A DNA stretch of 19,367 nucleotides from assembly GCA_023145575.1 (NCBI GenBank), contig JAGLDN010000291.1:1-19367 (forward strand), given 5' to 3'. Under the pieces are notes generated by a model. The model made no database searches, was not told the origin of the DNA, and saw only the letters and a program-made list of their open reading frames with translations. A program made the position numbers and the translations under genes. Positions within the stretch are counted from its first letter, which is position 1. Each line of letters begins with the position of its first letter. Shown here piece by piece: positions 7,591-15,959 of this stretch. The stretch comes from Psychromonas sp. GTDB taxonomy: Bacteria > Pseudomonadota > Gammaproteobacteria > Enterobacterales > Psychromonadaceae.

Positions 7591-8373
7591 CTAGAGGATT
7601 TTTTTAGCTGTTGAAAATAAATTAAAAAAATTATCAGTTGTCAGGTTTTCTAATTTTGCCAGCGAGAGGTGCTTTAAATTTGCTACAAATCGTGCAACAT
7701 CTTTAGCAAAAGCCGGCTCATTTTGTTGTCCTCTGTGTGGCACAGGCGCAAGATAGGGGGAATCGGTTTCTATAAGTAATCGGTTTAACGGGAGTGCTTT
7801 GATGACATTTTGTAATGCTTTGGCATTTTTAAATGTTGCAATACCTGAAATAGAAATATAAAAGCCTAATTCAATGGCTTCTTGTGCCATTTCAAGCGAT
7901 TCTGTAAAGCAATGTAAAACTCCCCCTACTTTATCTGCCTCCTCTTCTCTTAAAATAGCTAAAGTTAAATTCCTTGCATCTCGTGTATGAATGATGAGTG
8001 GTTTGCAAACTTGTTTTGCAATGCGAATTTGCGATCGAAATGCGGCTTCTTGTTGTGCTTTGTTATCAGGAGAGTAAAAAAAATCAAGCCCTGTTTCACC
8101 AATAGCAACTACTTGGGATTCATGGGCGTATTCAAGCAGTAATACCTCATCGACCTCTTTCTCTTGATATAAAGGATGTACACCTACCGAACGAAATATT
8201 TGTTGAAAAGGTGCAGTCATGTCTCGCATCGCAGGGTAAGTATCAAGTGTTACGCCAATACTCAGTAAATATTCAATGCCGACTACTTTTGCTTTCATAA
8301 GTACATCGGCGATATTTTTGTGTTTTTCTTTATAATCAAGCCCATCAAGATGACAGTGAGAATCAATTAGCAT
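7591..8373 (-). CDS. TatD-family metal-dependent hydrolase (YcfH-type)
   Basis: TatD-type proteins are cytosolic TIM-barrel nucleases with two metal ions; E. coli TatD has 3'-5' DNase activity, while its paralogue YcfH, beside holB, is less defined. All metal ligands are visible in 260 residues: H6 and H8 in DSHCHLD, E93 in GETGLDFFY, H129 in IIHTRDA, H154 in VLHCFTE and D204 in ETDSPYLAP. The genomic position right after holB matches E. coli ycfH rather than tatD. The start follows the holB stop by 3 bp, with TAGG from the holB end serving as Shine-Dalgarno. No pilZ gene lies between holB and this gene, unlike in several other gammaproteobacteria. Family is certain; the exact substrate is not. 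Confidence 0.92.
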   Translation of the reverse strand: MLIDSHCHLDGLDYKEKHKNIADVLMKAKVVGIEYLLSIGVTLDTYPAMRDMTAPFQQIFRSVGVHPLYQEKEVDEVLLLEYAHESQVVAIGETGLDFFYSPDNKAQQEAAFRSQIRIAKQVCKPLIIHTRDARNLTLAILREEEADKVGGVLHCFTESLEMAQEAIELGFYISISGIATFKNAKALQNVIKALPLNRLLIETDSPYLAPVPHRGQQNEPAFAKDVARFVANLKHLSLAKLENLTTDNFFNLFSTAKKIL

Positions 8374-8376
8374 TTT

Positions 8377-9402
8377 TTAGCCTAGATTTTGTGATATTTG
8401 AAATGCATTTTTTATTTTAATAAGTAATGCGTTAATGAGTAGATCTTCTTTGAGCGCTGAATGTGTAATTAGTAGAGTCCGGATTTTTAATATGTTAAGT
8501 GAGAGCATACGCAGACTTTTAAAAGTGATTTGATCTTGCCATATTATGAGTTGTGGTAAGGCAAAGTTAAAAATAATACTCTGTTTACTTGCATTATGGC
8601 TCATTTTTAATTTATGAAGATCATGAAGTAAAAAAAACAAGATTTCTAAATTTTTATCGGTAGATTTTGCAAGGTATTCACTAAAAATAAATAAGCTTTG
8701 AGGATCATGCTGTAATGAAAATAGTCCTTCAACACAGCTTTTTCGTGGATCGATTGCATTGCTTTGCAGATGATTGAACAGTGCTAACGGACTATTTTTA
8801 AATAATGGGAATAGTCCTTGATCGGGCAGATTGATCCCTTGACTAATAAGCCAGTTGGTAAGTGTTTTAGTGTTTGGCGTATAAATATGTGTATGTTGAA
8901 CACGGCTTCTTAATGTTGGTAATAATTGTTCACGAGTATTTGTTAATAAAATTAAATAGGTATTTGATTGTGGCTCTTCAAGTGTTTTTAACAACGCATT
9001 AGCAGCTTGTATACTTAGAAACTGGGCGTCTTTAATGATGACGATCTTGTTATTCCCTAAATGTGCGCAATCATTTAGGTTGTTAATAAGCGTTCGGATC
9101 TGATCAATCGTAATTGACTGCTTATTCTGTTCTTTTATAAGTAGCTGTAAATCTAAATGGGTATTTGCGGCAATTAAATTACATGAATGGCATATATTGC
9201 AACTATTGTTTGAGTGGGTTTTATTGCTGCAGAGTATGTATTTAGCAATTTGTTGTGCAAGCTTAAATCGTCCTACCCCATCAATACCGGTGAAAAGTAG
9301 GCCGTGTCCTAAGCGCGTTTCCTTATGTGTTTTGACCAGTGACGTATAAAGGGTTGTTAGCCATGGTGTTTTTAGTGTTTTTAATTGGCAGTCAAATTGC
9401 AT
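8377..9402 (-). CDS. holB: DNA polymerase III subunit delta prime
   Basis: Delta prime is a structural arm of the clamp loader that places the beta sliding clamp on primed DNA. In 341 residues I see the clamp-loader fold: GIDGVGRF at 39-46 is a degenerate P-loop (Arg for Lys, as expected for a subunit that does not hydrolyse ATP), four zinc-ligand cysteines C58, C68, C71 and C74, then KIVIIKDAQFL, ANALLKTLEEP and LPTLRSRVQ. The last is the family's SRC position with Cys replaced by Val. The C-terminal half is weakly conserved, as usual. I place the start at the ATG 9400-9402; a TTG two codons upstream (9408) is possible. The start overlaps the end of tmk by 11 bp, indicating translational coupling. 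Confidence 0.9.
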   Translation of the reverse strand: MQFDCQLKTLKTPWLTTLYTSLVKTHKETRLGHGLLFTGIDGVGRFKLAQQIAKYILCSNKTHSNNSCNICHSCNLIAANTHLDLQLLIKEQNKQSITIDQIRTLINNLNDCAHLGNNKIVIIKDAQFLSIQAANALLKTLEEPQSNTYLILLTNTREQLLPTLRSRVQHTHIYTPNTKTLTNWLISQGINLPDQGLFPLFKNSPLALFNHLQSNAIDPRKSCVEGLFSLQHDPQSLFIFSEYLAKSTDKNLEILFFLLHDLHKLKMSHNASKQSIIFNFALPQLIIWQDQITFKSLRMLSLNILKIRTLLITHSALKEDLLINALLIKIKNAFQISQNLG

Positions 9403-10051
9403 TTTCAAGTCTCGCTAGCCATTGGTCAAGTTGTTGATAAATAGCAAGCTCTACTATTTTAGGTTTCCGTTCAGCCTCGATAGATACCGCATTTTCATCA
9501 TTCTCAACTAAGTTTTTAAAAACGGCGCGACTTCTATCGAAAAACGCAATTTCTTGACGCTCGATCCTATCAAGTTTGCCTCGCGCTTTAGCTCTAGTCA
9601 AGCCTTGTTCAGGAGAGATATCTAAATACAGTGTAAAGTCGGGTTTGAAATCACCAATAGAGACGCGTTGAATATCTTTAATTAACGCTAAATCAATTTG
9701 CCGTCCACCACCTTGATAAGCGAATGATGAATAATTATGTCTATCGCCAATGACTGTTGCACCTGCAGCGAGTGACGGCTTGATGATGTTTTCGATGAGC
9801 TGAACGCGAGCGGCATACATTAATAACAATTCAGATTTATCTTGCAATAACTCGCCTTTTATTTCCATTTTTATAATATCCCTGATTTTTTCTGCTAGGA
9901 CAGTACCTCCAGGCTCTCGGGTAAATATTATATTTTTTTGATCGATACGTTTTTGTTCTAACCATTTTATGACATATTTAATCGCGGTGCTTTTTCCCGC
10001 CCCTTCAATGCCTTCAATAACAATAAACTTTCCTGCTAATAAATTTGACAT
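9392..10051 (-). CDS. tmk: Thymidylate kinase
   Basis: It phosphorylates dTMP to dTDP with ATP, a required cytosolic step of dTTP supply. The 219 residues contain the P-loop EGIEGAGKST at 13-22, FTREPGGT at 43-50, the DRH motif and substrate region DRHNYSSFAYQGGGRQ at 103-118, and the lid region with LTRAKARGKLDRIE. The length is typical. The ATG lies one base after the mltG stop and its 3' end overlaps holB, so it is inside a tight operon. Placement between mltG and holB is the conserved gammaproteobacterial order. Confidence 0.96.
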   Translation of the reverse strand: MSNLLAGKFIVIEGIEGAGKSTAIKYVIKWLEQKRIDQKNIIFTREPGGTVLAEKIRDIIKMEIKGELLQDKSELLLMYAARVQLIENIIKPSLAAGATVIGDRHNYSSFAYQGGGRQIDLALIKDIQRVSIGDFKPDFTLYLDISPEQGLTRAKARGKLDRIERQEIAFFDRSRAVFKNLVENDENAVSIEAERKPKIVELAIYQQLDQWLARLENAI

Positions 10052-10052
10052 A

Positions 10053-11051
10053 TTATCGTCTTAAAATATATTTTTTTACAGCGCGATTATGCTTTTTTAA
10101 CGTATTTGAGAAATATGATTTTCCATTACCTTTGCTGACAAAATAAAGATACTTTGTTACTGCTGGATGCGCGGCCGCATCAATGGCGGCTTCGCTCGGC
10201 ATTGAAATGGGCGTTGGCGGCAATCCCTTAATTCGATAGGTATTGTAAGGCGTATTTTGTTGCAAATCTTTAGCGCGGATGTTTCCATGAAAACTGCTCC
10301 CCATGCCATAAATCACGGTTGGATCAGACTGCAAACGCATGCCTAAGCGCAAGCGATTGACAAAAACTGATGATATTTTTTTTCTGTCATGTTTGTGGCC
10401 TGTTTCTTTTTCAATGATTGATGCCATGATAAGCATATCATAGCTGTTTTTATAAGGAAGATTTTTATCGCGTGTATTCCAAAAATGTTCTACAATTTTC
10501 TGTTGATGTTGATAGGCTTTTTCAATAATAGAAAAGCTCTTAGTACCATTGAAGTAATAATATGTGCCAGGATGCAACAAGCCTTCGATTTTTTTGTGGT
10601 TGATAGCAAGTGTTTTTATCATGTCTTGTTCATTTTTTTGTGTCGGTTGTAATGAGCTTGTTTGTCTTAATTGCGATAACCACTGTTTTGTAGTATTGCC
10701 TTCAATAAAGGTGATTGTATACTTTAATTCGTTACCTTTGACTATATTGTTTAATATATCTTGGAGACTAAAACCAGGTTCAAATTTATAAGTGCCTGAC
10801 CTTATGGCTACTAATTCTGGATGTAATTTTATAATTGTTTTCCACCAAGTCAGATTAGGCAAAATACCTTCGTTGAACAATGACTTTCCGAGTAATTGAA
10901 AATTACTGCCTTTCTTGACGGTGAATACAAGTGCCTTGTCAATCAACGGGTCAGTCATATATTTGTTTATTTTTGTATGTACTACCCACCCCGCAAAAAT
11001 AATAATCCCTAATAGAAGGATAACAGCGATAAGTGTTTTTTTATACTTCAT
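10053..11051 (-). CDS. mltG: Endolytic peptidoglycan transglycosylase MltG (YceG-like)
   Basis: MltG cleaves nascent glycan strands at the inner membrane and is thought to set strand length. The 332-residue protein begins with a basic residue cluster and one transmembrane helix (about 7-24), followed by a LysM-like region and the catalytic YceG domain. Visible signatures are SIIEKETG (211-218, holding the catalytic glutamate, E214 or E216 by analogy with E218 of E. coli), VNRLRLGMRLQSDPTVIYGMG, and LPPTPISMPSEAAIDAAAHP. The ATG directly follows the pabC stop, with AAGGA inside the pabC tail as Shine-Dalgarno. The pabC-mltG-tmk order is conserved in gammaproteobacteria. Confidence 0.95.
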   Translation of the reverse strand: MKYKKTLIAVILLLGIIIFAGWVVHTKINKYMTDPLIDKALVFTVKKGSNFQLLGKSLFNEGILPNLTWWKTIIKLHPELVAIRSGTYKFEPGFSLQDILNNIVKGNELKYTITFIEGNTTKQWLSQLRQTSSLQPTQKNEQDMIKTLAINHKKIEGLLHPGTYYYFNGTKSFSIIEKAYQHQQKIVEHFWNTRDKNLPYKNSYDMLIMASIIEKETGHKHDRKKISSVFVNRLRLGMRLQSDPTVIYGMGSSFHGNIRAKDLQQNTPYNTYRIKGLPPTPISMPSEAAIDAAAHPAVTKYLYFVSKGNGKSYFSNTLKKHNRAVKKYILRR

Positions 11052-11876
11052 TTAGTTTAATTCCTTCGAAATTAGTTTTTTTAATTGTGCAGTTATTGAA
11101 AAATGTTGCGCGTTGTAGGTATGTTTTTCATATTGTGTCACAGGGACAATACCCATTAATGCGTTCGTTATACAAATTGCATCAGCGTTTAACAGGTCTA
11201 GCTTATTTATTTGTGTTTTAATTATCTCTACGGAATGTTTTTTTGCGGCATTTAAGATCTGTTGCCGTTTAACACCCTCAATCCCTGTATTTTTTAAGCA
11301 GGGTGTATACCAGCGACCCTCGCTATGAATAAAAAGGTTAGCACTAGATGCTTCAATAACGTTACCTTCGTTATCACACACAATACCATCAATTGCTTTT
11401 TTTGTTTCAATTTCTTGCTTAATTAATACTTGATCAAGGCGGTTTAGAGTTTTTAAACCCGCGAGGCGTTTATTGATCGGTAATTTATAATCACATTGAA
11501 TAATTGGTATCCCTTTATGTTGCCATTGTTGATATCGACGAGGCAGTGCATGTAGCGAAATGATTCTATCAACATGGTTAGAGCCATTAATGCTATATCC
11601 GCGGCCGCCTGCGCCTCTTGTTAAAATAATCTTGATGACCATTTCTTCTTGTTTTGTACATTGCTTTGCAAATGTTTGTAGCTCTAGCGTCAATGCATGC
11701 CAATTAAATAATGGAAAAGAAAGCATTTTAGCGGATTTTTGTAACCGTGTTAAATGAAGATCCCATAACTGCATTTCACCCAATTTTACTTTAATCGTAG
11801 AAAAAAAACCATCGCCATAGGCTAATCCTCGATTAGATGCAGTTATTTCATTGCTTTGCTTGCCGTTTATTAGCAT
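11052..11876 (-). CDS. pabC: Aminodeoxychorismate lyase
   Basis: It releases pyruvate from 4-amino-4-deoxychorismate to give p-aminobenzoate for folate synthesis, using PLP. The 274-residue protein is a fold-type IV PLP enzyme: NRGLAYGDGFFSTIKV at 15-30, Schiff-base lysine K142 in LKTLNRLDQV, E175 in the GNVIEASSANLF block, and GIEGVKRQQIL near 198-208. Related class IV enzymes (branched-chain or D-amino-acid aminotransferases) share these motifs; the position before mltG favours PabC. It is the first gene of the five-gene run down to tatD, preceded by GAG as a modest Shine-Dalgarno. A TATAAT (complement of 11903-11908) may be its -10 box. Confidence 0.92.
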   Translation of the reverse strand: MLINGKQSNEITASNRGLAYGDGFFSTIKVKLGEMQLWDLHLTRLQKSAKMLSFPLFNWHALTLELQTFAKQCTKQEEMVIKIILTRGAGGRGYSINGSNHVDRIISLHALPRRYQQWQHKGIPIIQCDYKLPINKRLAGLKTLNRLDQVLIKQEIETKKAIDGIVCDNEGNVIEASSANLFIHSEGRWYTPCLKNTGIEGVKRQQILNAAKKHSVEIIKTQINKLDLLNADAICITNALMGIVPVTQYEKHTYNAQHFSITAQLKKLISKELN

Positions 11877-12309
11877 TAAATCTCTTTATATTTTTGTAAT
11901 TTATTATAATGAAAATACGTTATTTAGGGGGGGATATGCAAGTAATATAATGTGATGGCTATTACAATCAAATCTATTTAACCTATTGTTTTTAAAAATA
12001 TATGATCCAAGATCGGCTGACGTAGGGAATTGCTCTTTTGATGTCTTGTCGTTATCGTATAACTTAGGTGACTCTAAAATAAAAAATATAGATTTATTAG
12101 GTTGATCTTTAGACCGTTTTCTTTTGCTGAAGCCCTAACGGCCAAACGACATCAGGATCATGAGTAAATGATTTGTGGATGGTGAGGTTGAATTTTGGAT
12201 AAGCAATAGATCACAAACAGGTTATTATGCACCAATTTGCGTTAAATTGACGGACAATAGTCTTGAGGTGAGCAAAAATTTAAGCATTGACTAATAATAC
12301 GACCATATC
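11877..12309. other. Long non-coding gap between fabF and pabC
   Basis: In many gammaproteobacteria fabF and pabC are close neighbours; here more than 400 bp without a supported gene separate them, apart from the pabC promoter region and the short repeat beyond. I see no RNA gene, terminator or recognisable gene relic. It may contain eroded repeat or mobile DNA beyond recognition. Confidence 0.4.
11903..11908 (-). promoter_or_regulatory. Possible -10 box of the pabC-mltG-tmk-holB-tatD operon
   Basis: TATAAT on the minus strand lies about 27 bases before the pabC start. The -35 position 17 bp further is poor. It is plausible because 535 bp separate pabC from fabF. Confidence 0.35.
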
Positions 12310-12397
12310 TATTCCCATGTGAGGTAAAGCTGAAAGACAGCAAACAAAATTATAATGATTTCAGCCAGGCATTACATCTTTATGCCACATGGGTATA
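12310..12397. repeat. Short inverted-repeat element (MITE-like) just downstream of fabF, copy 5
   Basis: The left end TATTCCCATGTGAGGTAAAG and the right end CTTTATGCCACATGGGTATA are inverted repeats of the same family. Inside them GCTGAAA (12330-12336) and TTTCAGC (12359-12365) form a second, nested inverted repeat. The transcript could fold into one long interrupted hairpin. It ends 14 bp from the fabF stop codon. No U-run follows on the fabF strand, so it is not a standard intrinsic terminator. Confidence 0.65.
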
Positions 12398-12411
12398 GTT
12401 AATCAGAAATA

Positions 12412-13653
12412 TTAAATTTTCTTAAAAATGAGCGTTGCATTTGTACCACCAAAGCCAAATGAGTTTGATAATACATAGTTTATTTCAGCAGGACGCGCTT
12501 TTCCATCGGTGACATAATCTAGATCACACCCTTCGCTAGGCGTTTTTAAATTAATTGTCGGTGGTGCAACCTGATCGCGGATAGCAAGCAGGCTAAAAAT
12601 AGCTTCAATTGCACCAGCGGCGCCTAAAAGGTGGCCTGTCATTGATTTGGTTGAACTCATCATGATATTTTTTGCAGCATCTCCCCAAATACTTTTGACA
12701 GCTTCAGTTTCAGCAAGATCACCCGTTGGGGTTGATGTACCGTGCGCATTAATATATTCAATTTTACTTGCTGCTATATTCGCATCTTTTAATGCATTTT
12801 TCATTGATAATGCTGCACCAGCTCCATTTTTTGGGGGTGACGTCATGTGCCATGCATCTCCACTCATACCATAGCCAATAAATTCACCATAAATTTTTGC
12901 CCCTCGCGCTTTAGCGTGTTCATATTCTTCAACCACTAATACGCCAGCACCATCTCCTAAGACGAAGCCATCACGCGTTTCATCCCAAGGCCGACTGGCG
13001 GTTTCTGGTGAATCATTGCGTGTTGATAATGCGCGTGCTGAGGCGAATCCGGCGATACTAATTTGGCTGGATGCTTTCTCAGCACCACCCGCGACCATAA
13101 CATCTGCATCACCATATTGAATCATGCGTGCTGCTATGCCAATATTATGTGTGCCTGTTGTACACGCAGTTGTGATGGCTATATTTGGACCTTTTAGGCC
13201 ATGCTGAATTGAAACGTGTCCAGAAATTAGATTAATGATACTAGCAGGTATAAAAAATGGGCTTACTTTGCGTGGTCCACTTTTATCAAAGAGACGTATA
13301 TTATTTTCAATTGTTGTAATGCCACCGATTCCAGAGCCGATGGCAACGCCAATGCGCTCTGCATTTTCTTCTGTGACTTCTAAATCTGAATCTTTTAATG
13401 CTTGCGATGCCGCCGCGACACCATATTGAATGAACACGTCCATTTTACGCGCGTCTTTTTTGGTCATATAGTCTTCGGCATTAAAATCTTTAATCAAGCC
13501 TGCGAATTTGCATGAAAATTTTTCTACATCGAAATGCTCTATATTTGAAATGCCATTTTTACCTGCTTTAATGCCTTCCCATGAAGTTTCAACTGTATTA
13601 CCTAGAGGTGTTAGCATGCCGACTCCAGTAATGACCACTCTACGTTTTAACAT
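12412..13653 (-). CDS. fabF: 3-oxoacyl-[acyl-carrier-protein] synthase II
   Basis: FabF is the elongating condensing enzyme of type II fatty acid synthesis; it joins malonyl-ACP to an acyl-ACP and in E. coli controls the temperature-dependent step to vaccenate. The 413-residue thiolase-fold protein has the full Cys-His-His triad: C164 in TTACTTGTHN, H304 in NAHGTSTPTGD and H341 in SMTGHLLGAAGAIEA, plus the C-terminal NSFGFGGTNA. The length is typical. It sits right after acpP as in E. coli, with an intrinsic terminator between the two. A GGA upstream of the ATG is a modest ribosome site. Confidence 0.97.
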   Translation of the reverse strand: MLKRRVVITGVGMLTPLGNTVETSWEGIKAGKNGISNIEHFDVEKFSCKFAGLIKDFNAEDYMTKKDARKMDVFIQYGVAAASQALKDSDLEVTEENAERIGVAIGSGIGGITTIENNIRLFDKSGPRKVSPFFIPASIINLISGHVSIQHGLKGPNIAITTACTTGTHNIGIAARMIQYGDADVMVAGGAEKASSQISIAGFASARALSTRNDSPETASRPWDETRDGFVLGDGAGVLVVEEYEHAKARGAKIYGEFIGYGMSGDAWHMTSPPKNGAGAALSMKNALKDANIAASKIEYINAHGTSTPTGDLAETEAVKSIWGDAAKNIMMSSTKSMTGHLLGAAGAIEAIFSLLAIRDQVAPPTINLKTPSEGCDLDYVTDGKARPAEINYVLSNSFGFGGTNATLIFKKI

Positions 13654-13665
13654 ATTATATTTTCC

Positions 13666-13694
13666 AAAAAAAAGGCAGTCAGAAGACCGCCTTT
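13666..13694 (-). terminator. Intrinsic terminator between acpP and fabF
   Basis: On the minus strand a 10-bp stem (AAAGGCGGTC pairing with GACTGCCTTT, one G-U pair) with a TTCT loop is followed by a run of eight T. It lies about 20 bp after the acpP stop. It should end most acpP transcripts and let a fraction read into fabF, in keeping with the high demand for AcpP. Confidence 0.85.
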
Positions 13695-13715
13695 AAAATT
13701 AAAATAAATGAGTGA

Positions 13716-13952
13716 TTAAATGCTGTTGCTAGTAATATAATCAACTGCTTTTTGAACTGTTGTAATTTTCTCAGCTTCATGATCTGGGATTTCACAATCA
13801 AATTCTTCTTCAAGTGCCATGACCAGCTCAACAGTATCAAGCGAATCTGCACCTAGATCATCAACAAAAGAAGCACTATTAATAACTTCGTCTAATTGAA
13901 CACCAAGTTGCTCAACAGTAATGCTTTTTACACGTTCTTCAATACTCGACAT
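13716..13952 (-). CDS. acpP: Acyl carrier protein
   Basis: It is the small acidic protein that carries growing acyl chains on a phosphopantetheine arm for fatty acid, lipid A and phospholipid synthesis. The 78 residues are highly acidic and contain the attachment motif GADSLDTVELVM with S37 as the modified serine. AAGGA about 8 bases before the ATG gives a good ribosome site. It has its own likely promoter upstream and a terminator downstream, so it can be expressed apart from fabG and fabF. Its modification requires a phosphopantetheinyl transferase such as that encoded at 742-1518, or an AcpS outside the window. Confidence 0.97.
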   Translation of the reverse strand: MSSIEERVKSITVEQLGVQLDEVINSASFVDDLGADSLDTVELVMALEEEFDCEIPDHEAEKITTVQKAVDYITSNSI

Positions 13953-13995
13953 TTTATTTTCCTTTATTTATACGCTTTCGCGCAAGTAGCGATAT

Positions 13996-14001
13996 ATTAT
14001 A
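13996..14001 (-). promoter_or_regulatory. -10 box of a probable acpP promoter
   Basis: A perfect TATAAT on the minus strand lies 44 bases before the acpP ATG. About 17 bp further upstream is TTCCAA, a weak -35. A separate acpP promoter fits the terminator found after the gene. Confidence 0.5.
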
Positions 14002-14059
14002 CCTATCGCAGTTGATTTTGGAAATTTTAACATAACTTAAACCATTACTCATAATTTTT

Positions 14060-14092
14060 TTATTGAAATTGATGAGTGTCAGTTAATGTCAT
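14060..14092 (-). other. Possible 10-codon leader ORF upstream of acpP
   Basis: A micro-ORF reading MTLTDTHQFQ has the best Shine-Dalgarno nearby (AAGGAG 6 bases before its ATG). Its start region lies in one arm of a 10-bp inverted repeat (TCATACTAAT at 14089-14098, ATTAGTATGA at 14199-14208), so in the RNA the start codon could be paired. This could be a leader peptide, or chance. There is no other evidence of translation. Confidence 0.25.
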
Positions 14093-14216
14093 ACTAATCT
14101 CCTTAAAATAAGTTGGCAATATTTATCTTTAATAATGAGTTGTGTTTGCCTTGAATTAACTCATTTTTTTTCGTGATATTTGATAAAAGCTTAATTTAAT
14201 TAGTATGATACCCAGA

Positions 14217-14945
14217 TTAAACAAGATACATACCACCATTAACATGAATTGTTTCTCCTGTAATATAAGCGGCACCTTCAGAGGCTAAAAATACAACTGT
14301 GGCGGCGATTTCTTTCGGGGCGCCTAATCGACCAGCAGGTACTTGACTAAGCGTATTGGCTCGTTGTTTGTCATTGAGTGCTTTGGTCATATCAGTTTCG
14401 ATAAAACCAGGGGAGACAGTATTCACCGTAATACCACGGTTTGCGACTTCACGCGCTAATGATTTAGTAAAACCTATCACACCTGCTTTTGACGCTGCAT
14501 AGTTTACTTGACCTGCGTTACCCATAGAGCCGACAACCGAGCCTATATTAATAATGCGTCCAGTACGTTTTTTTATCATTGCGCGCATTACCGCCTTACT
14601 CATTTTAAAGATGGGTGTTAAGTTGGTGTTAATAATATCATTCCATTCATCATCTTTCATACGAATTAATAAATTGTCATGGGTGATACCTGCATTATTA
14701 ACTAGTACATCCACGCTGCCATAATCTGTTTTAATTTGTTGAAACAAAGTCGCAATAGAATCGTTATCGGTGACATTTAACACAAACCCTTTGCCTGTAT
14801 CACCTAAATATTTGGAAATAGCATTAGCGCCGTTTTCAGTGGTTGCCGTGGCTAAAACCGTTGCGCCAAGCGTCATAAATTCTTCTGCGATGGCACGTCC
14901 AATGCCACGACTTGCACCAGTAATTAATACAACTTTATTTTTCAT
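14217..14945 (-). CDS. fabG: 3-oxoacyl-[acyl-carrier-protein] reductase
   Basis: FabG makes the first reduction of each elongation cycle, turning 3-ketoacyl-ACP to 3-hydroxyacyl-ACP with NADPH. The 242-residue short-chain dehydrogenase shows the cofactor loop GASRGIG at 10-16, NNAG at 83-86, and the catalytic S136, Y149 and K153 in GSVVGSMGNAGQVNYAASK, then SPGFIETDM and the typical C-terminal ITGETIHVNGGM. Its ATG overlaps the fabD stop in an ATGA arrangement, so translation of the two is coupled. The position between fabD and acpP is canonical. Confidence 0.97.
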   Translation of the reverse strand: MKNKVVLITGASRGIGRAIAEEFMTLGATVLATATTENGANAISKYLGDTGKGFVLNVTDNDSIATLFQQIKTDYGSVDVLVNNAGITHDNLLIRMKDDEWNDIINTNLTPIFKMSKAVMRAMIKKRTGRIINIGSVVGSMGNAGQVNYAASKAGVIGFTKSLAREVANRGITVNTVSPGFIETDMTKALNDKQRANTLSQVPAGRLGAPKEIAATVVFLASEGAAYITGETIHVNGGMYLV

Positions 14946-15895
14946 TGTTGATCTACTCTCCCTTCGACAGTTTTTAATGATGTCTTTAAACTGACGCAGT
15001 CATTTACAAACTGCGCATTTAAGCGTTTGTCAATACGCCGCACAAGACCCGTGAGTACTTTGCTTGGACCAATTTCAACTTGTAATGTAACACCATCTTC
15101 TGCTATTTTTTCAATAATTTCAGTCCAGCGAACAGGACAGCATAATTGACGTACAAGAGCATCTTTAATTTTAATTGGATCACTTTCTACTAATACATCA
15201 ACATTATTTATAACAGGAATTGATGGCGCTTTAAATTCAACGTTGTGAAGTGCTAGTGCCAATTTTTCAGCCGCAGACTCCATTAATTTGCAATGTGATG
15301 GGACGCTGACAGGTAAAGGTAAAACACGTTTTGCGCCCGCCTCGTTAAGTAATACTCCTGCGCGTTCAACCGCTTCTTTATTCCCAGCGATGACGGTTTG
15401 TCCATGAGAGTTAAAATTTACAGGAGAAACAACTTGTCCTTTTGCCGCCAACTGACAACAGTCGATTATTTTGTCATTATCAAGACCAATAATTGCTGAC
15501 ATTGCGCCCAACCCAGGAGGTACAGCCGCTTGCATTAACTTTCCTCTAAGTCTAACCAGTTTAATTGCATCTTGAAAATTTATGACTTCAGCACAAACTA
15601 ATGCGGAGTACTCGCCTAAACTATGACCCGCAACAATACTGGGTTTTTTACCCCCCTCGCTAAGCCAAATACGCCAAATAGCCACTGAAGCTGCGAGTAG
15701 GGCAGGTTGTGTTTTATCTGTTTGATTTAAATCTTCACTTGGACCATTTTGTACCAGCGCCCATAAATCATAACCTAAAACATCGCTTGCTTGTTGATAG
15801 GTTTCTCTCACTATTGAAAATCTTTCTGCTAAATCAGCGAGCATAGCAACCTTTTGTGAGCCTTGTCCAGGAAAGACAAGGGTGAAATTGTTCAT
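14942..15895 (-). CDS. fabD: Malonyl-CoA-[acyl-carrier-protein] transacylase
   Basis: FabD moves malonyl from CoA to AcpP, making the chain extender for FabH and FabF. In 317 residues it shows FPGQGSQ at 8-14 (Q11 at the oxyanion hole), the nucleophile S92 in GHSLGEYSALV, R117 for the malonyl carboxylate, and H201 in VPSHCKLM. The length is normal. AGGA lies about 9 bases before the ATG, and a good sigma-70 promoter lies in the 198-bp gap to fabH. In many relatives fabH and fabD are closer, so here fabD-fabG may form a sub-operon. Confidence 0.96.
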   Translation of the reverse strand: MNNFTLVFPGQGSQKVAMLADLAERFSIVRETYQQASDVLGYDLWALVQNGPSEDLNQTDKTQPALLAASVAIWRIWLSEGGKKPSIVAGHSLGEYSALVCAEVINFQDAIKLVRLRGKLMQAAVPPGLGAMSAIIGLDNDKIIDCCQLAAKGQVVSPVNFNSHGQTVIAGNKEAVERAGVLLNEAGAKRVLPLPVSVPSHCKLMESAAEKLALALHNVEFKAPSIPVINNVDVLVESDPIKIKDALVRQLCCPVRWTEIIEKIAEDGVTLQVEIGPSKVLTGLVRRIDKRLNAQFVNDCVSLKTSLKTVEGRVDQQ

Positions 15896-15959
15896 TTATT
15901 AAATCCTAATTGTTGATGATATAAACCAGAAAAGAAATTATTATTTATTATATAATGAC

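Noticed and set aside
8377..9402. holB as a broken ATPase because its P-loop lacks the usual Lys
   Set aside because: Delta prime subunits normally have a non-functional P-loop, so the Arg is expected and not a sign of decay.
12647..12874. Open frame on the strand opposite fabF
   Set aside because: It lies wholly inside the well-supported fabF gene, and its composition simply mirrors that coding sequence.
13953..14057. A 32-codon open frame (MSNGLSYVKI...) directly upstream of acpP
   Set aside because: It has no Shine-Dalgarno, overlaps the probable acpP promoter and shows no recognisable motif; it is probably chance.
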